From Cytophagaceae bacterium (GTDB taxonomy: Bacteria; Bacteroidota; Bacteroidia; Cytophagales; Spirosomataceae): a stretch of DNA of 64,000 nucleotides. Location of the stretch: positions 2,790,001 to 2,854,000 of the forward strand of contig JADKIR010000004.1 in assembly GCA_016722655.1 (NCBI GenBank), in the 5' to 3' direction. This document shows positions 8,570 to 16,904 of the stretch, in pieces. Positions within the stretch are counted from its first letter, which is position 1. Each line of letters opens with the position of its first letter. A program made the translations under genes and the position numbers. The notes beneath the pieces were generated by a model, which made no database searches, had not been told where the DNA came from, and worked only from the letters and a program-made list of their open reading frames with translations.

Positions 8570-9199
8570 ATGGCCAAAAAGCAGAAATTTTATGCCGTTT
8601 GGACTGGCCGTAAACCAGGGATTTATACTTCATGGGATGAATGCAAGAAGCAGGTTGAAGGTTTTGATGGTGCACAATACAAGTCATTTGAGAGCAAAAC
8701 TGAGGCTGAAAATGCGTTGAAACGCAATTATTATGCTGTGGTGAATCCCTCTACCAAGCAAGCCTCAAACGGAAAATTAATCAAAATTCCTAAGCCAAAA
8801 CACGAGGCATTAGTGGTTGATGCTGCCTGGAACACCAAAACCGGTGATATGGAATATCAGGGCAAATATTTACAGAATAAGCTTTTTGTATTTAAAAAAG
8901 GGCCTTTTCAGGATGGCACCAACAATATCGGAGAGTTCTTGGCTATAGTGCATGCCCTTGCATTTTTAAAACAACATAATTCTGACCTGCCCATTTATTC
9001 AGATTCAAAAACGGCCATTGCCTGGGTAAAAAAGAAAAAAGCCAATACCAAACTGGAGCCCACTGGAAGAAACGATGAGCTTTTTGATTTGCTCGAAAGG
9101 GCTGAAAAATGGCTCAGAGACAATAATTTTAGCAATAAAATTCTGAAATGGGAAACCGAAGACTGGGGCGAAAACCCCGCTGATTTTGGAAGAAAATAG
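8570..9199 (+). CDS. Ribonuclease H with N-terminal viroplasmin domain
   Basis: A 209-residue protein. Residues 1-50 are a caulimovirus viroplasmin-like domain (FYAVWTGRKPGIYTSWDEC, then YKSFESKTEAENAL), which binds RNA/DNA hybrids in eukaryotic RNase H1. The rest is an RNase H fold with the four acidic residues in place: Asp in LVVDAAWN, Glu in NIGEFLAIVHAL, Asp in IYSDSKTAIAWV and Asp in NPADFGRK at the C-terminus. It removes RNA from RNA-DNA hybrids. It starts 3 bases after the ATP-grasp gene and is followed after 3 bases by trmN6, so the three are one transcription unit. Confidence 0.92.
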   Translation: MAKKQKFYAVWTGRKPGIYTSWDECKKQVEGFDGAQYKSFESKTEAENALKRNYYAVVNPSTKQASNGKLIKIPKPKHEALVVDAAWNTKTGDMEYQGKYLQNKLFVFKKGPFQDGTNNIGEFLAIVHALAFLKQHNSDLPIYSDSKTAIAWVKKKKANTKLEPTGRNDELFDLLERAEKWLRDNNFSNKILKWETEDWGENPADFGRK

Positions 9200-9202
9200 A
9201 CC

Positions 9203-9904
9203 ATGTTTAAGTTTAAGCAATTTACAATTCATCAGCAAAACTCGGCCATGAAGGTCTGCACCGATGCTTGTTTATTAGGAGCTTTGACTCGGGTTAAATC
9301 AAACACCACGATTTTAGACATCGGTACCGGAACAGGCCTGCTTGCTCTAATGCTTGCACAAAAAGACCCTTCAATCCATATCACTGCCGTTGAAATCGAC
9401 GATGCCACATTGATTGATGCTAAAACCAACGTGGGAAACTGTCAGTTTTCAGATCAAATTCTGCTTGTTCATGATTCCATCCAAAACTTTTCATCAAAAA
9501 ATAACCAAGCTTTCGACCTCATAATCAGCAACCCCCCATTTTTTCAAAATAACTTAAAATCAGATGATAACAGGAAAAACAAAGCTCTGCATGATGACTC
9601 CCTCACGCTGAAAGAGCTTGCTGATGCAGTGAAAAAACTCCTTAAACCCGAAGGGTGTTTTTGGGTATTGTTGCCTCCCTTTGAAATGACTCAATTTCAG
9701 CAGTTTGCGAAAGAAAATGGGCTTTTCACACAAAAAGATTTTAGTATAAAACATAACCCTCAAAAAAATATTTTTAGAAAAATTTGCTGTTTTGGGTATG
9801 AAAATAGTCAGAGTCCTGAAACTGAAACCATTCATATCCATGAAAATGAAATGTATTCTGCAAGATTTGCACCATTATTGAAAGATTATTATCTGATTTT
9901 TTAG
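9203..9904 (+). CDS. trmN6: tRNA1(Val) (adenine(37)-N6)-methyltransferase
   Basis: A 233-residue class I SAM methyltransferase of the YfiC/TrmN6 type, which methylates A37 of tRNA-Val. KFKQFTIHQQNSAMKVCTDA is the typical opening, with the TDACLLGAL block before motif I (LDIGTGTGLLALML). DLIISNPPFFQNN near residue 105-117 holds the NPPF catalytic motif of N6-adenine methyltransferases. The length fits the family. The start is 3 bases after the RNase H stop. Confidence 0.92.
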   Translation: MFKFKQFTIHQQNSAMKVCTDACLLGALTRVKSNTTILDIGTGTGLLALMLAQKDPSIHITAVEIDDATLIDAKTNVGNCQFSDQILLVHDSIQNFSSKNNQAFDLIISNPPFFQNNLKSDDNRKNKALHDDSLTLKELADAVKKLLKPEGCFWVLLPPFEMTQFQQFAKENGLFTQKDFSIKHNPQKNIFRKICCFGYENSQSPETETIHIHENEMYSARFAPLLKDYYLIF

Positions 9905-9926
9905 ACCTTTGTACAAACAATTTTTT

Positions 9927-10886
9927 ATGAAAGAAAAAATAGATATCTCGGTAGTCATTCCCCTTTACAACGAAGATGAATCTCTGAAGGAACTTTTCAC
10001 CTGGATCAAAAAGGTGATGACCGAGAATGCTTTTTCTTTTGAGGTATTGTTTATTGACGACGGAAGCTCAGACAGCAGCTGGCAGGTAATCAAAGATTTA
10101 AAAGCCGAAAATCCCGAGGTTAGAGGTTTTAAGTTTTCGCGAAACAACGGTAAAACCGCAGCATTGCAGGTAGGATTTAACGAATGTGCCGGAGAAGTGG
10201 TTATCACGATGGATGCCGACTTGCAAGACAGCCCTGACGAGATACCGGAACTCTACAAAATGATTAAGACCGATGGCTTTGACCTGGTTTCGGGCTGGAA
10301 GCAGAAAAGATACGACCCCATCACCAAGACTTTACCAACCAAACTTTTCAATGCTACAACACGCTATATTTCAGATATTTACTTGCATGACTTTAATTGT
10401 GGACTAAAGGCTTATGACAGCAAAGTAGTAAAAAATATCACGATTTATGGCGAAATGCACCGTTACATTCCTGTGATTGCCAAATGGAACGGATTCAGGA
10501 AAATTGGTGAAAAAGTAGTGCAGCACCAATCCAGAAAATACGGTGTTACCAAATTTGGTCTGGAGCGATTTATAAACGGCTTTTTGGATTTACTATCCAT
10601 CACTTTTGTCAATAAATTTGGCAAACGCCCCATGCATTTCTTCGGGCTTTTCGGGGTTTTATCCTTTTTTGCGGGTACATTTATTACCTTTTATCTGATT
10701 GCCGAAAAACTATATTCCATTTATCAGCAGCAACCCTACCGCAACGTCACCGACAACCCTCTTTTCTTCCTTGCATTGGTGGCTATCATCATTGGTTCAC
10801 AGCTATTTCTGGCAGGTTTTCTGGGTGAACTCTTTGTAAAACAAGGCGTTACAAATAATGATTATATTGTTTCGGAGGAGGTGTGA
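9927..10886 (+). CDS. Glycosyltransferase family 2, GtrB/DPM1-like, membrane-anchored
   Basis: A 319-residue GT2 enzyme. SVVIPLYNEDESL opens the GT-A fold, VLFIDDGSSDSSW and TMDADLQDSPDEIP give the nucleotide/metal-binding Asp residues, and YRNLYF-like family sequence is replaced by YLHDFNCGLKAYDS. Two C-terminal hydrophobic helices (FFGLFGVLSFFAGTFITFYL and FFLALVAIIIGSQLFLAGFL) anchor it in the membrane, as in GtrB-type polyprenyl-phosphate glycosyltransferases. It would move a sugar from a nucleotide donor to undecaprenyl phosphate. The ATG at 9927 was preferred to an upstream TTG. It is the last gene of the operon. Confidence 0.88.
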   Translation: MKEKIDISVVIPLYNEDESLKELFTWIKKVMTENAFSFEVLFIDDGSSDSSWQVIKDLKAENPEVRGFKFSRNNGKTAALQVGFNECAGEVVITMDADLQDSPDEIPELYKMIKTDGFDLVSGWKQKRYDPITKTLPTKLFNATTRYISDIYLHDFNCGLKAYDSKVVKNITIYGEMHRYIPVIAKWNGFRKIGEKVVQHQSRKYGVTKFGLERFINGFLDLLSITFVNKFGKRPMHFFGLFGVLSFFAGTFITFYLIAEKLYSIYQQQPYRNVTDNPLFFLALVAIIIGSQLFLAGFLGELFVKQGVTNNDYIVSEEV

Positions 10887-11112
10887 AAGGGGATTTGTCT
10901 GTGAAGATTTATGGATTATTGTCTTATGTTTTGATTTATAATTGGCTAAAATATTATTCAACAATGTGAATAATAAGTCTTCAATATGTTGAATTCCTGT
11001 GCATACTTGCCAGGTTAAGTTTTGAAAATAAAAATTATTTTTAATTGATTTAACTGTAAGCAGGAAAGTGAGGATAGATTTAAAAGCTTTTTTGTTAAAT
11101 AAGCGGAATTGT

Positions 11113-11158
11113 AAAACTTGATTGTCAATTTAAATTCTGACAATCAAGTTTTTTTTAT
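11113..11158 (+). terminator. Rho-independent terminator between convergent genes
   Basis: A perfect 15-bp stem (AAAACTTGATTGTCA with its complement) closes a 10-base loop and runs into a T tract. It lies 226 bases after the glycosyltransferase and just beyond the stop of the convergent lipoprotein gene. The 280-base gap otherwise holds only a weak inverted repeat (ATTCAACA...TGTTGAAT near 10955-10995). Confidence 0.75.
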
Positions 11159-11167
11159 TTTAAATTT

Positions 11168-11770
11168 TTAGAGCTTAAATCTGGGCTTCTTAGACTTTTT
11201 TACCAACGAATTTTTGATTCGGGCTTGTGCTTCACTGGTATAATCATACAATTTTGTTGCTCCTTTAAAGTAACCTTTTAAATTATTGCCATCATCGGTC
11301 TTTAAATTGACTTCAACTTCAATATTTTTTTCAGTTATTGCTATCACTTTTACAGTACCATCTACAACCTCGAGATACTGACCTTCGCCATCTTCTTCAT
11401 CGAAATTATAGCCTGCGAGTACTATTCCCATATCAAAAGTATTTGTCTCGAAACTATCAGAGAATTGGTATGTACCAACCTCAAAGGAATTAGGAATTCT
11501 GGTGTACATTTCCAGATAAATCAGATTTCCTTTTCCGGAATAATATTCAAGTATACCATCCTCGTCAAGAAGCGGGGAAATAGTTGAAGAAACCAAAGTA
11601 AGATCGTTGTTATAAATTCCATCTTGCATACCCCAGTTTTCGATCCAGGCCTGGTCAAGTTTAAACGATTTGGAATCTAAGGTAAATTCATTTTCTTTGA
11701 TAGGAGTAGTGTCTTCTTTTTTGCAGCCTATTACTGCAGTAAAAGCCAGCAGAAATAAAATTTTTTTCAT
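11168..11770 (-). CDS. Hypothetical lipoprotein
   Basis: A 200-residue protein that I do not recognise. MKKILFLLAFTAVIGC is a lipoprotein signal with Cys16 as the lipidation site. The mature part alternates short beta-like segments (NEFTLDSKSFKLDQAWIE, GNLIYLEMYTRI, KVIAITEKNIEVEVNL) and ends basic (KKSKKPRFKL). The sequence GDGNNLKGYFKG-like (TDDGNNLKGYFKG) resembles lipocalin-like or DUF-type Bacteroidota surface lipoproteins, but no family can be named. A promoter-like box lies 31 bases upstream. Confidence 0.75.
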   Translation of the reverse strand: MKKILFLLAFTAVIGCKKEDTTPIKENEFTLDSKSFKLDQAWIENWGMQDGIYNNDLTLVSSTISPLLDEDGILEYYSGKGNLIYLEMYTRIPNSFEVGTYQFSDSFETNTFDMGIVLAGYNFDEEDGEGQYLEVVDGTVKVIAITEKNIEVEVNLKTDDGNNLKGYFKGATKLYDYTSEAQARIKNSLVKKSKKPRFKL

Positions 11771-11801
11771 CTAATAGTGATTTTCATTCGTATAATTATA
11801 A

Positions 11802-11809
11802 CAAAGTTA
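11802..11809 (-). promoter_or_regulatory. TAnnTTTG promoter box for the lipoprotein gene
   Basis: Read on the minus strand this is TAACTTTG, 31 bases before the ATG at 11770. Confidence 0.4.
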
Positions 11810-11896
11810 ATTCTGTAAAATTATATATCAAATTCTAATAAATTGAAAGAAATATAAATTTAGAAGTTTCAGAATAAAATGAAAATAATTTTTATA

Positions 11897-11924
11897 AAAA
11901 AACTCCTTTTTAGGGGAGTTTTTT
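11897..11924 (-). terminator. Terminator downstream of the LEA-like gene
   Basis: A 10-bp stem (AAAAAACTCC with GGAGTTTTTT) and 8-base loop give, on the minus strand, a GC-tipped hairpin running into T residues just after the stop at 11933. Confidence 0.65.
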
Positions 11925-11932
11925 ACTGAATA

Positions 11933-12448
11933 TTATTTTCCGAAAAGTCTCGAGAAAAAGCCTTTTGCTTTTTTCGCAACTTCCTGTACAGCTTCTTCAG
12001 CTTCACCGGCCAATTCGTTGGCTTTATCTTTGGCTTTATTAAGAGCTTCTTCGGCTTCACCTTTAAGGTCTCCCAATTTTTCGGCAGCTTCAGCTTTCAA
12101 TTCGTTAAGTTTTTCTTCGTTAACCAATTCCGAAACTTTAGCTTTTGCGGCATTCAAAGCCTCAGTAGCATCTTCTTTCAAATCAGCAGCAGCAGCTTTT
12201 ACATCAGCGATTTTTTCGGCGGCTTCAGCTTTGATTTTGTCGGTATCAACCAATTCACCGATTTTTTCTTTTGCTGAATCAAATGCTTCTTTAGCATCGC
12301 CTACAAGCTCAGCAGCTTTTTCTTTTGCATCGCTTACCAGTTCTGCAGCATCTTCTTTTACATCAGCCAATTTTTCAGTAGCAGCGTCTTTAGCTTTTGC
12401 AGCCATATCAGCAGCCTGATCCATCATATCTTTTTTGTTCTCTTCCAT
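11933..12448 (-). CDS. LEA-like / apolipoprotein-like amphipathic helical protein
   Basis: A 171-residue protein made almost entirely of Ala, Lys, Glu and Asp, with repeating units such as AAELVSDAKEKAAELVGDAK and AEAAEKIADVKAAAADLKED. The roughly 11-residue periodicity and lack of Cys or Trp are typical of group 3 LEA-type proteins and of Bacteroidota YtxH-like stress proteins. The end, KKAKGFFSRLFGK, is an amphipathic basic tail that could contact membranes. There is no signal peptide, so it is cytoplasmic. It may protect proteins or membranes during desiccation or osmotic stress; that role is inferred from composition only. It has its own promoter box and terminator. Confidence 0.75.
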   Translation of the reverse strand: MEENKKDMMDQAADMAAKAKDAATEKLADVKEDAAELVSDAKEKAAELVGDAKEAFDSAKEKIGELVDTDKIKAEAAEKIADVKAAAADLKEDATEALNAAKAKVSELVNEEKLNELKAEAAEKLGDLKGEAEEALNKAKDKANELAGEAEEAVQEVAKKAKGFFSRLFGK

Positions 12449-12473
12449 TTTTAGGTTTTTGTTTATTTTTTTA

Positions 12474-12481
12474 CAAAATTA
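12474..12481 (-). promoter_or_regulatory. TAnnTTTG promoter box for the LEA-like gene
   Basis: TAATTTTG on the minus strand, 25 bases before the ATG at 12448 and just downstream of the rluB stop. Confidence 0.42.
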
Positions 12482-12487
12482 TTAAAA

Positions 12488-14290
12488 TCAAATTAAATAT
12501 TTTAATCTAATTACTTCTTTTTCAGTCAAAAATCTCCAGTTTCCTCTTGGCAAATCTTTTTTACTTAGTCCGGCATAAGTAGTACGGTCAAGTTTGGTGA
12601 CCTCATAGCCAAGACTCTCAAATATTCGTCTTACAATACGGTTTTTTCCGGAGTGAATTTCGATGCCAACTACCTGATGATCAGGTGTAATTACTGAAAG
12701 GTCATCGGCTTTTATGGTGCCATCTTCCAGCTCAATTCCTTCCAAAATCTTATCGAAGTCATCCTGTACAATTGGTTTGTCGATTTCAACCTGATAGATT
12801 TTCTTCATGTTGTTGGAAGGGTGCGAAAGCTTGTCGGCCAGTTCACCATCGTTGGTCAAAAGCAACAGCCCTGTAGTAGCTCGGTCAAGTCTGCCCACCG
12901 GATAAATCCTTTCGGTACAGGCATTTTTTACCAAATCCATAACTGTTTTTCTACCTTCCGGATCTTCTGTGGTGGTAAGGAAGTCTTTGGGTTTGTTGAG
13001 CAAAACATATACAAACTTCTCTCTGTTCAATATTTTACGTCCATATTTTACAACATCAGTTGTTTTTACCTGGTACCCCATTTCGATTATGGTTTCACCA
13101 TTTACGGTGATTTGCCCTGAGGCTATCATTTCGTCGGCTTCACGTCTTGAGCACAAACCTGCATTGGCCAAAAACCTGTTTAACCTTACCGTTTCAGGTC
13201 TTGATCTCTCAGATTTCTCAATTTTCGCCTGTACTTTCGGAGGTAACTTTTTCCTGAGGTTTTCCTCTTCATAATCTGGCTTTATGGAAAGTCCCACCTG
13301 GCGGCTCCATTCATGACTTTGTGGATTGGCTACAGAGTTTGTGTTCGAAAACTTCCTTTTTCCATAGTTGTCATCCTTGTCAAATTTCTTTTCTGGTCGG
13401 TATTCAGGCTTATTGAAAGGTTTTTTATCAAATCTTCCACCATCCGGTCTTTGGTTACGATCACCAAATTCTCTTTTAGGTTCAAAACGCTGACCTTCAC
13501 GGTTTTCAGTGCGGGGTTTAAACTCCCTTTTTTCCTCAAATCTTCCACCTTCCGATCTTACTGAACGATCACCAAATTCTCTTTTGGGTTCAAATCGCTG
13601 ACCTTCACGATTATCGGTGCGGGGTTTAAATTCCCTTTTTCCCTCATATTTTCCACCTTCCGGCCTTTGGTTACGATCGCCAAATTCTCTTTTGGGTTCA
13701 AAACGCTGACCTTCACGATTATCAGTGCGAGGTTTAAATTCCCTTTTCCCTTCATATTTTCCACCTTCCGGTCTTTGGTTTCGATCGCCAAATTCTCTTT
13801 TGGGTTCAAAACGCTGACCTTCACGATTATCGGTACGAGGTTTAAATTCCTTTTTACCCTCGTATCTCCCACCATCTGGTTTTTCAGAGCGGTTTCCATA
13901 AGCCCTTTTGGGTTCACTACCGTCTGTTCTTGGCCTAAAATCTCTTTTTTCTGAAAAACGACTGTTTCCTTCCGGTTTGGTAAAAGACTTTTTCGGAGAT
14001 TCCCAGTTAGAGCCTCCTTTTTTATCTGTAAATCCCGGTTTAGAGTCAATTTTTTTGTAAGTAGGTCTTTCAGCAGTTCTTTCCGGTTTTCTATAATCGC
14101 CAACTGATTTTTTTCCTGATTGTGAATTTTCTGAAAAACGACTTTTAGTTTCGTTTTTCGGTTCAGATTTCCCGAAAGTTCTTTTGGAATCAGATGCTGG
14201 CTTGAAAGTTCTTTTTTCTGATGCTGAATAGCTCGGTTTCCCCGAACCTGCCGATGATTTTCGGCCGTTTTCTTCTGAAGTTTTTCTCAT
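12488..14290 (-). CDS. rluB: RluB/RsuA-family pseudouridine synthase with long repetitive N-terminus
   Basis: A 600-residue protein. The C-terminal 235 residues are a standard rRNA pseudouridine synthase: S4 RNA-binding domain (RLNRFLANAGLCSRREADEM, from about residue 369), then the catalytic GRLDRATTGLLLLTNDG with the essential Asp, and KNRIVRRIFESLGYEV. It probably modifies 23S rRNA (RluB type) rather than 16S. The first 365 residues are low-complexity, rich in Arg, Lys, Gly and Glu, with four 36-residue repeats. E. coli RluB is about 290 residues, so half of this protein is extra. Such basic tails occur in several Bacteroidota homologues and may bind RNA. The ATG at 14290 is preferred to a GTG five codons upstream. 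Confidence 0.9.
   Translation of the reverse strand: MRKTSEENGRKSSAGSGKPSYSASEKRTFKPASDSKRTFGKSEPKNETKSRFSENSQSGKKSVGDYRKPERTAERPTYKKIDSKPGFTDKKGGSNWESPKKSFTKPEGNSRFSEKRDFRPRTDGSEPKRAYGNRSEKPDGGRYEGKKEFKPRTDNREGQRFEPKREFGDRNQRPEGGKYEGKREFKPRTDNREGQRFEPKREFGDRNQRPEGGKYEGKREFKPRTDNREGQRFEPKREFGDRSVRSEGGRFEEKREFKPRTENREGQRFEPKREFGDRNQRPDGGRFDKKPFNKPEYRPEKKFDKDDNYGKRKFSNTNSVANPQSHEWSRQVGLSIKPDYEEENLRKKLPPKVQAKIEKSERSRPETVRLNRFLANAGLCSRREADEMIASGQITVNGETIIEMGYQVKTTDVVKYGRKILNREKFVYVLLNKPKDFLTTTEDPEGRKTVMDLVKNACTERIYPVGRLDRATTGLLLLTNDGELADKLSHPSNNMKKIYQVEIDKPIVQDDFDKILEGIELEDGTIKADDLSVITPDHQVVGIEIHSGKNRIVRRIFESLGYEVTKLDRTTYAGLSKKDLPRGNWRFLTEKEVIRLKYLI
13424..13855 (-). repeat. Four tandem 108-bp coding repeats within the rluB-like gene
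   Basis: Four in-frame copies of a 36-residue unit built on KREFKPRTDNREGQRFEPKR followed by EFGDRNQRPEGGKYEG. Copies 1 and 2 differ at one residue; copies 3 and 4 differ at a few. A degenerate, five-residue-shorter copy precedes them. Near identity at DNA level suggests recent expansion by slippage or unequal recombination. Confidence 0.92.
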
Positions 14291-14321
14291 TTTTTGCAAT
14301 ATCACTACTGTAAATAGGCAT

Positions 14322-14329
14322 CAAAGGTA
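14322..14329 (-). promoter_or_regulatory. TAnnTTTG promoter box for the rluB-like gene
   Basis: TACCTTTG on the minus strand, 31 bases before the ATG at 14290. The 324-base gap between this gene and the SPFH gene contains only this and the divergent box at 14568. Confidence 0.45.
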
Positions 14330-14567
14330 ATGAAAAGGCCTGAGATATTTGGGCTAATTGATTTAAATTATTGAAAATCAAGCATTAATGATTTATCTCT
14401 CATTTTTTTGTACTTATTTTTATTTGATTAATACAATTTTTTTTATTTTTCGAATAGATATAAACAAAAAATAATCTCCAAATTACCATTTGTCAAATCC
14501 TGTTTCCTATCCTGTACATGCCGCCTTGATTTATCCTAATTATCTTTACTGATGTTATTAGGCATTC

Positions 14568-14575
14568 TAATTTTG
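14568..14575 (+). promoter_or_regulatory. TAnnTTTG promoter box for the SPFH-NfeD operon
   Basis: TAATTTTG, 39 bases before the ATG at 14615. No strong -33 element. Confidence 0.45.
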
Positions 14576-14614
14576 TATCATTAAATTTATTTTTTAAATC
14601 TAAATCTCTAAAAA

Positions 14615-15526
14615 ATGTATTCACTAATTGCTATTATCGCCCTAATCGTGGTGGTCGTAATGATGACCATCAAAGTTATACCTCAACAAACTGCCTATAT
14701 AGCCGAAAGGCTCGGGAAGTTTAATGGGGTACTGCAACCCGGCATCAATTTTATAATGCCGTTTTTTGATCGTGTTGCCTACAAGCATAGTTTAAAAGAG
14801 CAGGCTTACGACATTCATGAGCAAATCTGTATCACAAGAGATAACGTGCAAGTGCGTGTTGATGGTGTGATTTTTCTTCAGGTTGTTGACCCACAGAAAG
14901 CTTCTTATGGTATCAACGACTATGTTTTTGCGGTTACCCAACTGGCTCAAACTACCATGCGTAGTGAAATTGGTAAAATTGACCTGGACAAGACTTTTGT
15001 GGAAAGGATGATAATCAACACTGCCGTTGTGGCTGCTATCGATGAGGCCGCTATTGGATGGGGTGTAAAAGTGCTCAGGTATGAAATCAAGAATATCACC
15101 CCGCCGGCTTCGGTTTTGCAGGCTATGGAAAAACAAATGCAGGCAGAACGTGAAAAACGCTCGGTTATTCTGGAATCGGAAGGTAAAAAACAGTTTGCGA
15201 TAAATATGGCTGAAGGTGAAAAACAAAGGGTAGTTTTGGAATCAGAAGCTCAGAAATTGCAACAAATCAACGAAGCCGACGGTGAGGCCTCTGCCATAAG
15301 AGCGGTAGCCGAAGCCACTGCCGATTCGATAAGATTGGTGGCAGACGCAATACAGTCTAAAGGAGGCTCTGAGGCGGTTCAACTTAAAGTTGCCGAAAAC
15401 TACATAGCCCAGTTTGGGAAAATGGCCAAAGAAACCAATACACTCATATTGCCTGCTAATATGGCTGATGTAAGTTCGATGATTGCCACTGCAATGAATG
15501 TAATAAACCAACAGAAAACCAAATAA
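14615..15526 (+). CDS. SPFH/band 7 (stomatin-like, QmcA-type) membrane protein
   Basis: A 303-residue protein with an N-terminal membrane anchor (SLIAIIALIVVVVMMTIKVI), then the SPFH domain (TAYIAERLGKFNGVLQPGIN, YDIHEQICITRDNVQVRVDG, then AQTTMRSEIGKIDLDKTF). A long helical, coiled-coil-prone segment follows (EKQMQAEREKRSVILESEGK, then AEGEKQRVVLESEAQKLQQI). SPFH proteins form large rings or cages in the membrane, often with proteases. The NfeD gene follows 2 bases after the stop, the usual partner in bacteria, which supports the QmcA/stomatin assignment. Confidence 0.93.
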   Translation: MYSLIAIIALIVVVVMMTIKVIPQQTAYIAERLGKFNGVLQPGINFIMPFFDRVAYKHSLKEQAYDIHEQICITRDNVQVRVDGVIFLQVVDPQKASYGINDYVFAVTQLAQTTMRSEIGKIDLDKTFVERMIINTAVVAAIDEAAIGWGVKVLRYEIKNITPPASVLQAMEKQMQAEREKRSVILESEGKKQFAINMAEGEKQRVVLESEAQKLQQINEADGEASAIRAVAEATADSIRLVADAIQSKGGSEAVQLKVAENYIAQFGKMAKETNTLILPANMADVSSMIATAMNVINQQKTK

Positions 15527-15528
15527 AA

Positions 15529-15963
15529 ATGGAATTATTGACAGAAGCGAATACCTGGATTATTTTGGGGGTTGCTCTCCTGATTCTTGAAATCTTTTCA
15601 ACCTCATTTTATTCTTTGTTTTTTGGCGTAGGGGCATTGGTCACAGGGTTGGTGGTGTGGCTTGGCGGTTTTGACGACCTTTTTACACAAATCGCATTCT
15701 TTGCTTTAACTTCACTATTGAGTTTGTTGTTTTTCAGGAATAAATTCATGAATATATTTTTGAAAAAAGGTGGGGAGTTTAAGGAAATTATTGATGAGTT
15801 TGCCATAGTTTCCATCGAAATTCCGGCTGGTGGCGAAGGGAAGGTGTTTTATCGGGGATCCGATTGGATAGCTTATGAAAAAGATGGCGAGCCCATTGAA
15901 GAAGGGTCCAAGGTACTCATAAAAAAAATTGACGGCATTAAGCTCATTGTTGACAAAGTTTAA
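15529..15963 (+). CDS. NfeD-like C-terminal (OB-fold) membrane protein
   Basis: A 144-residue short NfeD protein. Two or three hydrophobic helices (WIILGVALLILEIFSTSFYS, LFFGVGALVTGLVVWLGG, FFALTSLLSLLFF) precede a soluble OB-fold domain (GEGKVFYRGSDWIAYEKDGE, then EGSKVLIKKIDGIKLIVDKV). The domain binds or tethers the partner SPFH protein encoded immediately upstream. It lacks the N-terminal ClpP-like protease domain of long NfeD proteins. A strong terminator follows. Confidence 0.92.
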   Translation: MELLTEANTWIILGVALLILEIFSTSFYSLFFGVGALVTGLVVWLGGFDDLFTQIAFFALTSLLSLLFFRNKFMNIFLKKGGEFKEIIDEFAIVSIEIPAGGEGKVFYRGSDWIAYEKDGEPIEEGSKVLIKKIDGIKLIVDKV

Positions 15964-15967
15964 ATCA

Positions 15968-15996
15968 AAAGTCCGGCCTGGCCGGACTTTTTTTTT
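15968..15996 (+). terminator. Strong rho-independent terminator after the SPFH-NfeD operon
   Basis: AAAGTCCGG pairs with CCGGACTTT (extendable by two G-C pairs) and is followed by nine or more T residues. It lies 5 bases after the NfeD stop. Confidence 0.9.
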
Positions 15997-16372
15997 GCTT
16001 ATTTATTTAATTTCAGAATTTTTATCAAAAATATATTTTTATAATATTTGGCAAATTTTAAAAAAGTCAAAATTTTTATAGGGTGCGAAAAAGTTAATAA
16101 TTTTTAAAAAATCTCATTTTTTAGTTTGAAAATTAATTTGATTTTCAAAAAAAAATAAATTATTGACAATTTTCAGTGAAAAAAAAGTGTATTTGATTTG
16201 AAAATGATGGTTATTTTAATTTAAAGTGTAAAATGCTAAAAATAAGTTCAAACAGAATAAAATTTCATAAATTCACAAAAAAATAGAATAAGCAATATTT
16301 TTTATCAAAAAAGTACAATAAAATAAATTCTATTTTGTAGTTTTGCAACTCAATGCAAAATATAATTTGGAA
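15997..16372 (+). other. A+T-rich intergenic stretch with a promoter box
   Basis: About 375 bases of very A+T-rich sequence without an open frame worth calling. The only signal is TAGTTTTG at 16338-16345, a TAnnTTTG promoter box 27 bases before the next ATG. Confidence 0.45.
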
Positions 16373-16771
16373 ATGGAAATTAAGAAAATAGTAAAATACT
16401 TCGCACCCCTTGTAGTTTTTGGGTTTATAGTGTCGTTCATGTTGATTTATGGTTCTGCGTATTCACCTGTTAAACCTAATGTTCAGGTGATCTTATGTTA
16501 TAAATTTAAAGAAGGAGTTTCGGAAACAGTAAAAGCCGAGCAAAGTCAGGCATTCCAAAAAATCTCTAAGAAATTGGCAGTTGTGGCAGATTATTCTTCA
16601 GGGAATGTAAAAAATGATATTGATTCGCAATTCGATATCGTACATAGATTTACTTTCAGGTCAGAACATGATTTGGATACTTTCCACAAAAGCCCTGAAT
16701 TTTTAGAAATGATAAATAAAAATGAGGCCAATTGGGTTAACCAACTTGAAATCAAGGCAGATTTGAAATAA
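16373..16771 (+). CDS. Dabb-like (stress-responsive A/B barrel) exported protein
   Basis: A 132-residue protein. MEIKKIVKYFAPLVVFGFIV is an N-terminal membrane anchor or signal. The rest, HxF-type blocks VILCYKFKEGVSETVK, VVADYSSGNVKN and FDIVHRFTFRSEHDLDTFHK followed by SPEFLEMI, fits a ferredoxin-like Dabb domain, which usually dimerises. No active-site claim can be made. The ATG at 16373 gives a proper hydrophobic N-terminus; an in-frame start at 16343 overlaps the promoter box. It is monocistronic, with a terminator at 16797. Confidence 0.7.
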   Translation: MEIKKIVKYFAPLVVFGFIVSFMLIYGSAYSPVKPNVQVILCYKFKEGVSETVKAEQSQAFQKISKKLAVVADYSSGNVKNDIDSQFDIVHRFTFRSEHDLDTFHKSPEFLEMINKNEANWVNQLEIKADLK

Positions 16772-16796
16772 TAATTGGACCAATAAAATATTTAAG

Positions 16797-16819
16797 ACCC
16801 GGTTTATCCGGGTTTTTTT
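16797..16819 (+). terminator. Rho-independent terminator after the Dabb-like gene
   Basis: ACCCGG and CCGGGT form a 6-bp GC-rich stem with a 5-base loop, followed by seven T residues. Confidence 0.75.
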
Positions 16820-16904
16820 ATGCCTAAAGTTTTGAAATTTTCCTTTGGTGTAAATATTGGTTTCGAAAAGATTTTTGGATGATAACTTTATCAAAAAAAG
16901 AAAT

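Noticed and set aside
12018..12419. A 133-codon plus-strand frame opposite the LEA-like gene
   Set aside because: It is the complement of Ala/Lys/Glu-rich codons, giving a Ser/Ala/Phe-rich product with no domain; the minus-strand gene has its own promoter box and terminator.
13558..14103. Long antisense-phase and other-frame ORFs through the rluB repeat region
   Set aside because: They arise because the 108-bp repeats are open in more than one frame; composition is repetitive and no family is recognisable, while the rluB frame is clearly coding.
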